A stretch of 64,000 bases of DNA from Planctomycetota bacterium (GCA_016200135.1 JACQFI010000045.1:55668-119667), one strand, 5' to 3'. Numbered from the stretch's first letter, positions 49,561 through 58,574 are shown. Numbers and translations: made by a program. The notes: generated from the sequence alone by a model not told the origin.

Positions 49561-50802
49561 GTGGAATTCAAGACCAGCACACCTAAGCACGTTCAGGTCC
49601 GCGAAGAACTGCGGAAGAAGATCGTCTCGGGTGAACTCGCGCCCGGCATGCGTCTGCCCTCCGAGACCGAACTGCTCAAGATCCTGACGGCCAGCGACAC
49701 GACGGTGGTGCGGGCGTTGAACGAGCTGGTCCGCGAAGGGTTGATCGTCCGGCGGCGCGGCAGCGGGACGTTTGTCGCCGAACAGACGCATCCGCCGCTA
49801 ATTCCCGGCCGGAATCTCAAGCTGGGCATCCTCTGGCTGCACTCGGTGGTGCCTGGGCATACCGGAAATTTCTCTCACCGGGTCTCGCTGGGCGCGTTGG
49901 ACGCCTGGGGCGTGCAGGGCGTCCAGCCGGAATTGGAGGCGGACCGCGCCGGGACGTTCACGCGGGCCACGTTCAGCCAGCCGGCGCGCGGATTGGTGGT
50001 GGAGTTCCTGGGGAACGAACTGGACGGGCTCAACCGCGCGCCCTCCCTAGAGGTCGTTGCGAAAGCCGGGTACGACGCGGTGATGACGGTGGGCATCATC
50101 GAAGAGAAGTGGCTCGATGGACTGTTGGAATTGGGCCTGCCCACGACGATCGTGGATTTTCCGACGCAGCGGCACGGCAAGAAGGCCGACCTGGTCTACG
50201 CCGATCCGCAGCACGGCTACCGCGACGCGGTGGTTCACTTCCTCTCACGAGGCTTGAAGCGCATCCATTTCGCGGGCGCGCTGATCCGGGACCCGGAGCA
50301 CCGGACGCCGGACGCTTCGATGAACTACGGCGTGCGCTTCGGCCGGCGCGTCGACCCCGACTCGTACCTGCGCCTGAGCGCGTACCGGCAGGCGATGGAA
50401 GTGCACGGCCTCCGCGTACCCGAGCAGTGGGTGCATTTCGAGCCGAACAGCGGCCTGGAAGCCTTCGCGGCGCGGCTGGCGGCGCTGCCCGAGGCCGACC
50501 GCCCGCAGGCGGTGCTCTGCCACGGCACCGAGCATGCCGAGCCGCTGATCGGGCATTGCGCCGCTCGGGGACTGGCCCTCGAAGCCGCCGGCGGAGATTC
50601 GCAGCCGCACTTCGGCCGCGCGCTGAACATCCTTTTGGACGCCCACGAGATGGGCGCGGTCGCTGCGGAGCATCTTCTGGCGCGGCTGCTGCGGCCGGCG
50701 CGGCCGTACCTGAACGTCGGCGTGCGAATGGTCTTTGCGCCGGAGTCCGCCGGCCAGGCCGCGGCCGTTTCGCATTCAAAGTCCGTGCTTGCAAACCCGT
50801 AG
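49561..50802 (+). CDS. GntR/LacI-type transcriptional regulator, 413 aa
   Basis: GTG 49561 is chosen because GAGGG lies 8 nt upstream and the first residues run straight into the winged helix, as in the family; an ATG at 49498 in frame would add 21 residues. HTH: 'KIVSGELAPGMRLPSETELLKILTASDTTVVRALNELVREGLI' (~19-62; canonical GntR 'G-x-L-x-P-G-x-R-L-P-S-E'), wing ending 'GSGTFVAE'. Residues ~80-390 are a LacI-type ligand domain ('LKLGILWLHSVV', 'KRIHFAGALIRDPE', 'RPQAVLCHGTEHA', 'HEMGAVAAEHLLA'). It lies 9 nt before the first of three propeller genes, same strand, and is probably their regulator. Sugar-like ligand assumed, not shown. Confidence 0.9.
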   Translation: MEFKTSTPKHVQVREELRKKIVSGELAPGMRLPSETELLKILTASDTTVVRALNELVREGLIVRRRGSGTFVAEQTHPPLIPGRNLKLGILWLHSVVPGHTGNFSHRVSLGALDAWGVQGVQPELEADRAGTFTRATFSQPARGLVVEFLGNELDGLNRAPSLEVVAKAGYDAVMTVGIIEEKWLDGLLELGLPTTIVDFPTQRHGKKADLVYADPQHGYRDAVVHFLSRGLKRIHFAGALIRDPEHRTPDASMNYGVRFGRRVDPDSYLRLSAYRQAMEVHGLRVPEQWVHFEPNSGLEAFAARLAALPEADRPQAVLCHGTEHAEPLIGHCAARGLALEAAGGDSQPHFGRALNILLDAHEMGAVAAEHLLARLLRPARPYLNVGVRMVFAPESAGQAAAVSHSKSVLANP

Positions 50803-50811
50803 GAGGAAATC

Positions 50812-52530
50812 ATGAGTGCTTTGAGAACGCGGAACGGATTCGGTCTTCCCGCCGCCGCGCTGCTGGCGATTCTTCTGCCCGGCGCAGGGACGGGCAGCCT
50901 TCGCGCCGAAGAGAAGAAGGCTGCGGCCGATTGGCCGCAGTGGCGCGGGCCGAATCGTGACGGCATCTCGCCAAACAGCCCCAAACTGCTTGATACGTGG
51001 CCGAAAGATGGGCCCAAGCAGCTATGGAAGACCGGCTGGATTCCAGCAACCTGGAATGCCGGTGGTGGCTGTGGCGGCCCCACTGTGGCCGACGGAAAAG
51101 TTTTTGTCTATGTATCCTGGCGCAGGCCGATTGGCGGTGGCGACAAGTACCGCCCCTTCACGGCGGAAATCATGCGCGACTGGGGATACATCCCGGAGAT
51201 GCCGGAGGATCTGGCGAAGAAGATCGAGGAAGCGCGGTTGAAAACCCCCAAGTTCAATGCCGGTTATCATATTCTTGATTACTGGATGCCAGAGAAACAG
51301 CAGGATGAAGGGGCCGCGCGGCTGCTCAAAGACAATCCGGAGATGGACAAGTACATCAACGAGTTTCTGACCACTCTAGACCCTAAGGACGCCGAAAAAT
51401 ACCGTTCATACGTCAAACGGCGCTTCTGCAATAAAGATACCGGGTGTGGCGGCGCACTTACGGTGGAGCAGTTGAAAAAGGCCAACGCCGGACTCCTAGA
51501 CAAGGAGTCTTCAAGCTTCAGCGACGGAATTCCGCTCCCCTTTGACGGACTTTTCGGGCCTGCTACCCGGATGGCTTGGGACCGGGCGAGCAAGACCACG
51601 GACACCGTGCTTTGCCTGGATGCGGCAACCGGCAAGGAAATCTGGAAGAAGGAATTCCCCACGGCCTCCAATTGGAACGATGACGGCCTCAATGGCATCC
51701 TTGGCCCGGCGAGCACGCCTGCGGTCTGGGGGGGCAAATTGTACGCCGTGGGCGTTGGAGGACTGTACTGTCTTTCGGTCAAGGACGGGGCGCTCGTGTG
51801 GCAGGTGAAGGGCGGGGGCACACATTCCTCGGTTCTGGTGGCCGATGGCGTCGTCGTTTACGGCGCGGGAAACGCCGCGTATGACGCTGAAAATGGCAAG
51901 GAGTTATGGAAAGGCGCCGGCTGCGGCAACAGTTCCCCCGTGCTGTGGGTTTCCGGAGGCACTAACTACGTCATCTCCGGACGGAACTGCTTTGACCTGC
52001 ATACGGGTAAGCCGGTCATGGCCATCCCCTTCGACCTGGGCTATGGCGCCACGCCGGTGATCAGTGGCGATATCCTGATGACCGTTTCAGGCCCGTTCAA
52101 GTTGACGCCGGGGAAAGCCGAACTGCTCTGGAAGAATCCCGTCCACGAATCTGCAGCGAGTCCCCTTGTTTACCAGGATCACGTATACACGTTCTACTCC
52201 TGGTATAGCGGGGACGGGTGGCACTGCGTGGACATGAAGACCGGCAAGGAGAAATGGGCACAAGCCGACCCGAAAGAGAGCCTGGCGGGCAACAAGACTT
52301 GTTCTTCGGCCATTCTGGCGGACGGCAAGATCATCCACCCCATTGGCTATAGCTCCGACACGAGTTATCGAATTGAAATGCTAAAGGCCACGCCCGAAAG
52401 ATTCGTTCAATTGGGAGTGTTCAATCCCGGCATTGCTGCGTTTTCTTCCCCATCCATCGCAAACGGACACCTCTACCTGCGCCTGAAGGACGGCGTGGCG
52501 TGCTACGACTTGACGGGAACGGCGAAATAG
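50812..52530 (+). CDS. Exported PQQ-like propeller with helical insertion, 572 aa (first of three)
   Basis: GAGGAAATC-ATG, signal peptide 'AALLAILLPGAGTGSLRAEE', mature start 'ADWPQWRGPNRDGISP'. Blade repeats D-x-x-T-G-x-x-x-W: 'CLDAATGKEIWKKEF', 'CLSVKDGALVWQVKG', 'YDAENGKELWKGAG', 'CVDMKTGKEKWAQAD', ending 'CYDLTGTAK'. Between the first blade strand ('GGPTVADGKVFVYVSW') and 'TVLCLDAATGKEIW' lies an extra ~130-residue helical region: 'PEDLAKKIEEARLKTP', 'KYINEFLTTLDPKDAEKY' and a Cys pair ('CNKDTGCGG'). The same insert occurs in the next two genes. Exported, function unknown; the insert may bind a partner or ligand. Confidence 0.9.
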   Translation: MSALRTRNGFGLPAAALLAILLPGAGTGSLRAEEKKAAADWPQWRGPNRDGISPNSPKLLDTWPKDGPKQLWKTGWIPATWNAGGGCGGPTVADGKVFVYVSWRRPIGGGDKYRPFTAEIMRDWGYIPEMPEDLAKKIEEARLKTPKFNAGYHILDYWMPEKQQDEGAARLLKDNPEMDKYINEFLTTLDPKDAEKYRSYVKRRFCNKDTGCGGALTVEQLKKANAGLLDKESSSFSDGIPLPFDGLFGPATRMAWDRASKTTDTVLCLDAATGKEIWKKEFPTASNWNDDGLNGILGPASTPAVWGGKLYAVGVGGLYCLSVKDGALVWQVKGGGTHSSVLVADGVVVYGAGNAAYDAENGKELWKGAGCGNSSPVLWVSGGTNYVISGRNCFDLHTGKPVMAIPFDLGYGATPVISGDILMTVSGPFKLTPGKAELLWKNPVHESAASPLVYQDHVYTFYSWYSGDGWHCVDMKTGKEKWAQADPKESLAGNKTCSSAILADGKIIHPIGYSSDTSYRIEMLKATPERFVQLGVFNPGIAAFSSPSIANGHLYLRLKDGVACYDLTGTAK

Positions 52531-52550
52531 AGGGATTCCAGGAGGCCAAC

Positions 52551-54215
52551 ATGGCTGCTCATTCTTTCTCGAAGCGTTCCGCAGTAACGGTGGCCGCGTT
52601 GATGCTGACCGCGTTCCTGGTTTGCCGCGCCGAAGAGAAGAAGGCTGCCGTAGAGGCCGACTGGCCGCAATTTTTAGGGCCGAACCGCGACGGCGTCGCT
52701 CCGGGCGGGCCGAAATTGCTCGACAGTTGGCCCAAAGAAGGGCCGAAGCTTTTGTGGAAGAGCGATCCTACTATTCCATCCGGCTGGGCCGGCGGCTCCG
52801 GCAGCGTTGTCGTGTCTGGCGGCAAGGCGTTTGTATTTGTGCATGGGAGTAAACAGAAAGATAAGATTCTTATCCCCACCCAAATGCTGAAAGATCTGGG
52901 CTGGGCGGAGGACGTGCCGGACGATTTGGCGAAGAAAATCGAAGAGGCGCGGGTGTCGGGGAAGCGCGGAGCCCTCTCAGGCGCGGCGTTGGACGTTTAC
53001 ATCAAAGAGTTCATGGCGACACTCGATACGGAACTGGCCAGGAAATTCGGCGAGCACATCAAGTTGCGTCTGATCCAAGGGCGGGAGGCGCTCACTTGGA
53101 GCGATTTCACGCATCTTTCCAAAGCGCGGGACAAGGAGTTTCCAACCTTTGATGCTCTGACTAAAGCAGTGGATAATGTATTCAGTAGCGCGCATGGCGC
53201 TCCGGGTTCGAGCTATATTGGTATCTTTTTGAAGCCGTTCAGCGAGAGACTGACTGCTTTCACCGACATCGTTATCTGCCTCGATGCCGCCACCGGCCGG
53301 GAAGTCTGGAGGAAAGATTTCCCCGGGGAGACACCCACGCGTCCTGCAAATTCCAATCCCGTAAACTGGCCAGGGACGTGCACGCCGGCGGTATCGGGAG
53401 GCAAGATTTACGCAGCGGGGAGCGCCGGGATTTACTGCCTGTCCGTAAAAGACGGGGCCGTGGTATGGCAGACCAAGGCGCCATTCTCGCATACCTCCCC
53501 GCAGGTTTTGAACGGCGTAGCTTACTTCTGCGCGGGCGAGTTGGCGGCCTTCAATGCCGACACCGGCAAGGAACTCTGGCGTCAGCCGAAGGTAAGACAC
53601 TGCTGCACATCCCCGCAGGTCTGGACTTCCGAGGGGAAGTCCTATGTGCTGTGCAGTGATGAAGGGACCATCAATTGCGTGGACGCGGTAGACGGCAAGG
53701 TGCTCTGGAGGGTGACCGGGGCGGGCGCTGTTCTGAGTATGCCGGCCATAAGCGGCGATACCATGGTGGTGCGCAGCTCTGGTTGGACCGTGGCATACAA
53801 GATTTCGCCGCAAAAAGCAGAGAAAATTTGGCAGTCGACCGACAGCGGCGATCGCGCTTCCAGTCCGGTCATCCAGCAGGACTGCGTGTACGTTTGTGGC
53901 CAATCCTATAATTACCATCTTATTTGGATCCTGGATCTGAAAACGGGGGCCGCCACTTTGCGGCAAAAGGGCGCCAACACCACTAGCAGCACGCCGGCTT
54001 TGGCCGACGGGAAGGTTTTCACTCTGACCGAATCGGGTATGGATAAATGCCATCCGATAGCGTTCAAGACCACGCCGGATAAATTCGAAGTGGTGGGCGA
54101 GATGCCCCAGGTGAATGTGGCCCCCTTTACTTCGCCCGCGATTGCGGGCGGGAGGATGTATTTGCGGCTGGTGGATAGCGTGGCGTGCTACGACCTGACG
54201 GGCACGGCGAGATAA
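52551..54215 (+). CDS. Exported PQQ-like propeller with helical insertion, 554 aa (second of three)
   Basis: ATG 52551 with AGGAGGCC upstream. Signal peptide 'SAVTVAALMLTAFLVCRAEE', mature start 'ADWPQFLGPNRDGVAP'. The helical insert (about residues 95-215) carries 'PDDLAKKIEEARVSGK' and 'YIKEFMATLDTELARKFGEHIKLRL' before 'IVICLDAATGREVWRKDF'. Blade motifs: 'CLSVKDGAVVWQTKA', 'FNADTGKELWRQPK', 'CVDAVDGKVLWRVTG', 'LDLKTGAATLRQKG'. 20 nt gap to the previous gene. Compared with gene 1 it keeps the two core helices of the insert but lacks that gene's Cys pair. Confidence 0.9.
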   Translation: MAAHSFSKRSAVTVAALMLTAFLVCRAEEKKAAVEADWPQFLGPNRDGVAPGGPKLLDSWPKEGPKLLWKSDPTIPSGWAGGSGSVVVSGGKAFVFVHGSKQKDKILIPTQMLKDLGWAEDVPDDLAKKIEEARVSGKRGALSGAALDVYIKEFMATLDTELARKFGEHIKLRLIQGREALTWSDFTHLSKARDKEFPTFDALTKAVDNVFSSAHGAPGSSYIGIFLKPFSERLTAFTDIVICLDAATGREVWRKDFPGETPTRPANSNPVNWPGTCTPAVSGGKIYAAGSAGIYCLSVKDGAVVWQTKAPFSHTSPQVLNGVAYFCAGELAAFNADTGKELWRQPKVRHCCTSPQVWTSEGKSYVLCSDEGTINCVDAVDGKVLWRVTGAGAVLSMPAISGDTMVVRSSGWTVAYKISPQKAEKIWQSTDSGDRASSPVIQQDCVYVCGQSYNYHLIWILDLKTGAATLRQKGANTTSSTPALADGKVFTLTESGMDKCHPIAFKTTPDKFEVVGEMPQVNVAPFTSPAIAGGRMYLRLVDSVACYDLTGTAR

Positions 54216-54234
54216 GGAACTCCAGGAGTCGAAC

Positions 54235-55920
54235 ATGCACAGTCCATTTTGTTCGATGAAGTTCGCCGTGGTTTGCATAACCGTGGCGGCGCTGGCCGCG
54301 TGCTATACGTGCGGAGCCGGTGACGCGAACGCGAAGACGCCCGTGGCCGCCGCAGCCGACTGGCCGCAGTTCATGGGGCCGAACCGCGATGGCGTCTCGC
54401 CCAAGAGTCCGAAACTGCTCGAGGTCTGGCCCAAAGAGGGCCTGAAGTTGCTCTGGAAGAGCGACGCGCTTCCGGCGGCCCCAGGCTGCGGAATCGGAAA
54501 CCCCGTCGTGGCGGATGGCAGAGTCTATACCTTCGCCAACACGCTTCTCCCGATGGTTGGGAACATGCCGTTTAACGCCGAGTTCCTTACGTCCTGGGGT
54601 TGGGCCGCGGACCTGCCCGAAGATCTGGGAAAAAAGATCGATGAAGCCCAGTTCAAGAACCCCAAGCGGGCCGCCTGCAAGACTAAAGAGGAAGTGGATG
54701 CCTACACCAACGAGTTCCTCGGCACCCTCGACGCCGCCCAGGCGAAGAAATTCGGCGACGCGATCCGCATGCGGTTGCAGCGCGGAGGCGAAGCGTTCAA
54801 TTCGGGCGACCTGGCCTGGATGGCCACGTTTCAGGGCAAGGAGATCAAGACGCGGCAGGATTTCTGGAAGCTCTGCAACTCGCATTTCCCGGGCAACATG
54901 TTTCACTACTGGCTTGGCCCGCTGATCTCCAAATGTGCGGACAAGATGTACGCGAACCAGCAATCGGGCGACACGATTATCTGTCTCAACGCGGCCGACG
55001 GAAAGGAACTCTGGCGGAAGGCCATCGCCGCCAAGGCGCCGTACGCTCCTGGAAACGGGGTCTCGTACGGTTTTTCGGGCACGCCGACGATTGTAAAGGA
55101 CAAGGTGTATTTCTCGGGCAGCGGCGGGGTCTACTGCATTGACGCCAAGAAGAACGGCGAACTGGTCTGGCAAGGCAAAGGGGAGCCCAGCCACACGTCG
55201 TCTTTGGTGCTGAACGGCGTGGCGTACTTCATGGCGGGAGAGTTGGCGGCCTTCAACGCCGACACGGGCGCGGAACTCTGGCGCCAGCCGCAGATCAAAA
55301 ACGTCTTCTCGTCGCCCGCAGTTTGGACGCACGAAGGCAAGACCTACCTGCTCTGCACGTCCGGATCCCCCGATCCGACGGTGATCTGTTGCGTCGATCC
55401 GGACAACGGCAAGATCCTATGGCAGACCGGGACGGGGTATATCCTGAACGCCACGCCGACCACGTCCGGCGATATCCTGGTGGCGCGAGGCAAGAACGGC
55501 TGCGTGGGCTTTAAGATCACGCCGCAGAAAGCCGAGCATATCTGGAAGAGCGATGTCTGCGGCGATGCCGGCGCCAATGCAGTCATTTTTCAGGAGCACG
55601 TGTACTGCTGCGGCCGCACGTACAATCGCGATCTGGTCGTGGTTCTGGACCTGAAAACGGGCGCCGTCAAGTTGCATCAAGCTTCCGCAAACAGTCCCAC
55701 CTGCGCGACGCCCGTCGTGGCCGACGGCAAGATCTTCACGCTGGAAGCGCCGGTAGGCAACGTGATCGCGTTCAAGGCCACGCCGGACAAGTTCGAACTC
55801 GTGGGCAGCATGCCGCAGGTGAAGGCGGCGGATTGCAGCTCGGTCGCGGTCGCCGACGGCCGGCTGTACGTGCGCCTGCCCGATGCCATCGTCTGCTACG
55901 ACCTGACGGGCGCGAAGTAA
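54235..55920 (+). CDS. Exported PQQ-like propeller with helical insertion, 561 aa (third of three), possible lipoprotein
   Basis: ATG 54235 with CAGGAG upstream. N-terminus 'VVCITVAALAACYTCGAGD' contains a lipobox L-A-A-C at residue ~23, so it may be lipidated, unlike the two sister proteins. Mature start 'ADWPQFMGPNRDGVSP'. Insert (~100-225): 'PEDLGKKIDEAQFKNPK', 'AYTNEFLGTLDAAQAKKFGDAIRMRL', then 'TIICLNAADGKELWRKAI'. Blade motifs 'FNADTGAELWRQPQ', 'CVDPDNGKILWQTGT', 'LDLKTGAVKLHQA' follow, end 'CYDLTGAK'. 19 nt after gene 2. Last gene of the regulator-led operon; the following MocA gene is on the other strand, 25 nt away. Confidence 0.9.
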   Translation: MHSPFCSMKFAVVCITVAALAACYTCGAGDANAKTPVAAAADWPQFMGPNRDGVSPKSPKLLEVWPKEGLKLLWKSDALPAAPGCGIGNPVVADGRVYTFANTLLPMVGNMPFNAEFLTSWGWAADLPEDLGKKIDEAQFKNPKRAACKTKEEVDAYTNEFLGTLDAAQAKKFGDAIRMRLQRGGEAFNSGDLAWMATFQGKEIKTRQDFWKLCNSHFPGNMFHYWLGPLISKCADKMYANQQSGDTIICLNAADGKELWRKAIAAKAPYAPGNGVSYGFSGTPTIVKDKVYFSGSGGVYCIDAKKNGELVWQGKGEPSHTSSLVLNGVAYFMAGELAAFNADTGAELWRQPQIKNVFSSPAVWTHEGKTYLLCTSGSPDPTVICCVDPDNGKILWQTGTGYILNATPTTSGDILVARGKNGCVGFKITPQKAEHIWKSDVCGDAGANAVIFQEHVYCCGRTYNRDLVVVLDLKTGAVKLHQASANSPTCATPVVADGKIFTLEAPVGNVIAFKATPDKFELVGSMPQVKAADCSSVAVADGRLYVRLPDAIVCYDLTGAK

Positions 55921-55945
55921 AGCGGCGCGGGCTTGGATCGACCGC

Positions 55946-57022
55946 TCATTTGCCCCAGGGCATCGGCGTCGGCGGTGTGAACTCGGAGTTTACCGCGACC
56001 GGGCGGCCTTCGCGGCAGGACGTCGAGATCGCTTCGAGGACCTCGACGACGTGCGCGGCCTGGCGACCGGTCGGACGCTGCGGGCGGTTCTCGCCAATCG
56101 CTTCGGCGAGTTCCACCATCGCGCGGCCCCATTCGACGCCTTGGTAGGGCGGGCGCACGTACGGCAGCGGCGCGTACGGCTTCTCGATCTCGGCGAACTC
56201 CACCGGTGCGTGGAAGTCCTGGAAGCTCCCGAGCCAGACCGAAGCCTTGTCGCCGTGGAATTCCAGGCCCTTCTGCTTGCCGTTGTGCCCCGTGTAAAAA
56301 CTGGTGGTGAGGCGCGCAACGGTGCCGTCGGCGAGTTCCAGCGCGGCGCTGACCCAGTCGTTCGTCGTGACCTTGAACGCGCGGCCTTCCTTGGTCTTGC
56401 GGTCCGGGTAGAGCACCTTGCCGAACGCGACAACCTTGCGCACGGGCGCGAAATAGGTCGTGATCAGCGTAAGCGGGTAGACGCCGACATCCCAGAGCGC
56501 ACCGACATCGAAGAAGGGCTCGGGGTTGGGGTGCCAGCCTTCGACGCGGCCCCAGTTCACCTCGCAATAGACGAGCCGCACCTTGCCGAGTTTCCCGTCG
56601 CGAATCGCCTTCCAGACCGTCTGCTGCGCCTCGCCCATGTAGGTCATGGGCGACGAGGAGAGCCGCAGCTTCTTCTGGTCGGCCAGGTCGCAGAGTTCCT
56701 TGGCCTCTTTGTAGTTGAGCGCCAGCGGCTTCTCCGAGTGGACGTGCTTGCCCGCATTGAGGCACTGCTTGATGACTTCGTAGTGCGCGTGGTGGATGGT
56801 GAGGTTGAGGACCGCGTCGACTTCAGGGCTCGCGAGTGCGGCTTTGAGGTCACCGTGGGGCTTGCCGCCGTACTCTTTGCAGAAGCTATCGGCGCGCGAT
56901 TTATCCACATCATACGCGCCGACGATGCGCAGGCTCTCGTACGGCTTCATGGTCTTGCCGTAGCCGCCGGCGATGTTGCCGCAGCCGACGACGAGGATGT
57001 TTAAAGGATTCTGAGTGGACAC
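55946..57022 (-). CDS. Gfo/Idh/MocA family oxidoreductase, 358 aa
   Basis: Start GTG 57022: GGAGG is 6 nt upstream and the product then begins 'STQNPLNILVVGCGNIAGGYG' (Rossmann GxGxxxGG). The signature E-K-P-L-A-L-N-Y is at about residue 98 ('HSEKPLALNYKEAKEL'). C-terminal domain 'EPFFDVGALWDVGVYPLTLITTYF' includes the G-A-x-x-D-V-G-x-Y-P motif that places the substrate His/Tyr. Probably a sugar or polyol dehydrogenase. It is convergent with the propeller operon (25 nt from its stop), so it may still act on the same substrate class, but it is not co-transcribed. Confidence 0.92.
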   Translation of the reverse strand: MSTQNPLNILVVGCGNIAGGYGKTMKPYESLRIVGAYDVDKSRADSFCKEYGGKPHGDLKAALASPEVDAVLNLTIHHAHYEVIKQCLNAGKHVHSEKPLALNYKEAKELCDLADQKKLRLSSSPMTYMGEAQQTVWKAIRDGKLGKVRLVYCEVNWGRVEGWHPNPEPFFDVGALWDVGVYPLTLITTYFAPVRKVVAFGKVLYPDRKTKEGRAFKVTTNDWVSAALELADGTVARLTTSFYTGHNGKQKGLEFHGDKASVWLGSFQDFHAPVEFAEIEKPYAPLPYVRPPYQGVEWGRAMVELAEAIGENRPQRPTGRQAAHVVEVLEAISTSCREGRPVAVNSEFTPPTPMPWGK

Positions 57023-57061
57023 GCATGGCCTCCATTGATTTGAGCCTCGAACCGAACGTAT

Positions 57062-57130
57062 GCCGCCAAGACGCTAAGGACGCCAAGAACGGCTTTATCC
57101 ACGCTTTCCTTTACTTGGCGTCTCGGCGGC
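57062..57130. repeat. CCGCCAAGACG inverted repeat
   Basis: GCCGCCAAGACGCTAAGGACG and CGCCAAGAA (57062-57088) pair with ACTTGGCGTCTCGGCGGC (57113-57130) around a short AT-richer loop. A related single copy lies at 43837-43861. Lies between the MocA and thioredoxin-like genes, both minus strand. Confidence 0.7.
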
Positions 57131-57147
57131 AAATCATCCTGCGGGTT

Positions 57148-57699
57148 CTACACCGATCCGGCGCTGGCGATCTCGAAGAGTTGTTTGAGTTCCTGGATCG
57201 TCGAATGGTGCTGGTCGGCCTCGTAGAACTTCTTGATCGCGGCGCGGGCGTCGTCGATCTTGCCGGCGGCCTTGCCCCGCGCCATCAGCCGCTTGCACTC
57301 GGCCGGGCGCGGGCCCCAGTTGCCGACTTCGACGAATTGGGGCGACATGAAGACGAAGATGGGAATCGCTTCGGCGGCGTTGGTGAGGTAGCGGACCATG
57401 AGTTCGGGCTTGGTCTCTTTGTCGGTGACGCGCAGATGCAGGTTCGGGCCGGCTGCGCACATCCGCGCAAGGACCGGGATGTTGCGGCGCACGTCGCCGC
57501 ACCAGTCTTCACTGAGCGCGAGCACGTGGACGGGCCCCGTGATCACGTGCAGGAAGTGGGCCACATCAGGCGGCAGGTTCACTTCGCCGTAGATCTTTTC
57601 CATCTCTTCGCGCTTGGCGGGATTGCCCGCGGCAAGCCAGTCGCCGTAGTGCTTGCCGGCCTGCCAGATGGCTTTGAGGTCGATGGGGGGAACGGCCAT
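57148..57699 (-). CDS. Thioredoxin-family protein with C-G-D-V site, 183 aa
   Basis: ATG 57699 follows AAGGAGGTG. The thioredoxin-like core is around 'VHVLALSEDWCGDVRRNIPVLARM' (about residue 60-83), where the usual W-C-x-x-C is W-C-G-D-V: one redox Cys only. 'PIFVFMSPQFVEVGNWGPRP' gives the cis-Pro-side strand. It is a member of the thioredoxin-like DUF (family with 'DWCGD') found in diverse bacteria; with one Cys it cannot do dithiol exchange alone, but could be a monothiol reductase. No signal peptide, so cytoplasmic. Confidence 0.82.
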   Translation of the reverse strand: MAVPPIDLKAIWQAGKHYGDWLAAGNPAKREEMEKIYGEVNLPPDVAHFLHVITGPVHVLALSEDWCGDVRRNIPVLARMCAAGPNLHLRVTDKETKPELMVRYLTNAAEAIPIFVFMSPQFVEVGNWGPRPAECKRLMARGKAAGKIDDARAAIKKFYEADQHHSTIQELKQLFEIASAGSV

Positions 57700-57776
57700 A
57701 ATACACCTCCTTGATTACCTGTTGGCCTGCTACATTCTATGTAACCAATTCGGGAAGGGGTTAAAGGGAAAGTCCG

Positions 57777-58574
57777 ATGCGCGTGCCCATCTATACAGTG
57801 GATGCCTTTACCGATCGACCCTTCGCGGGAAACCCGGCGGGCGTCTGCATTCTGCCCGAACCGCGTGGCGAAGCCTGGATGCAGGACGTCGCGCGCGAGA
57901 TGAACCTGTGCGAGACCGCGTTCCTCGTCCGTAAGAACCAAGGGTACGATCTGCGTTGGTTCACGCCCACGGTTGAAGTCGATCTCTGCGGCCACGCAAC
58001 GCTCGCGAGCGCTCACATCTTGTGGGAGCGCGGGCACCTCTCGCCGGATGCGACGGCGCGTTTCCAGACGCGCAGCGGTCTGTTGACCGCGGTTCGCCTA
58101 GGCGCATGGATCGAGATGGATTTTCCGGCCGAGCCGCCCGCAGCGGAGTCCGCGCCGGCGGGGCTGGAAGCAGCACTGGGGACCCGCGCGATCTGGGCGG
58201 GCCGCAATCGCATGGATGTGTTTGTGGAGATCGCGTCCGAGGCCGCGCTGCGGGCGCTCAAGCCGGACTTCTCCGCACTAGGAGCCGTTGAGACACCGCG
58301 CGGCGTCATCGTAACGGCGCAGGCCGCGGCGGCCGGATGTGACTTCGTGAGCCGCTTCTTCGCGCCGAGAGCGGGCATCAGCGAGGATCCCGTGACCGGG
58401 TCGGCGCACTGCGCGCTCGGGCCGTATTGGGCGGCTAAGCTGGGAAAAGGCGCGCTGATCGGGTATCAAGCATCCGCACGGGGCGGATGGGTGAAGGTGA
58501 CGCCGGCCGAAGCGCGCGTGAAGCTGGGCGGGCAGGCCGTGACGATGATTTGCGGTGAACTGGACGCCGGATAA
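57777..58574 (+). CDS. PhzF family isomerase/epimerase-like protein, 265 aa
   Basis: 'VDAFTDRPFAGNPAGVC' (residues ~8-24), catalytic Glu in 'MNLCETAFLVR' (~44), 'LCGHATLASAHILWE' (~70) and 'SEDPVTGSAHCALGPYWA' (~205) are all PhzF hallmarks. The two-domain diaminopimelate-epimerase-like fold isomerises small acids; bacterial PhzF paralogues outside phenazine clusters have unknown substrates. AAAGGGAAAG lies upstream of the ATG. No phenazine genes nearby. Confidence 0.93.
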   Translation: MRVPIYTVDAFTDRPFAGNPAGVCILPEPRGEAWMQDVAREMNLCETAFLVRKNQGYDLRWFTPTVEVDLCGHATLASAHILWERGHLSPDATARFQTRSGLLTAVRLGAWIEMDFPAEPPAAESAPAGLEAALGTRAIWAGRNRMDVFVEIASEAALRALKPDFSALGAVETPRGVIVTAQAAAAGCDFVSRFFAPRAGISEDPVTGSAHCALGPYWAAKLGKGALIGYQASARGGWVKVTPAEARVKLGGQAVTMICGELDAG

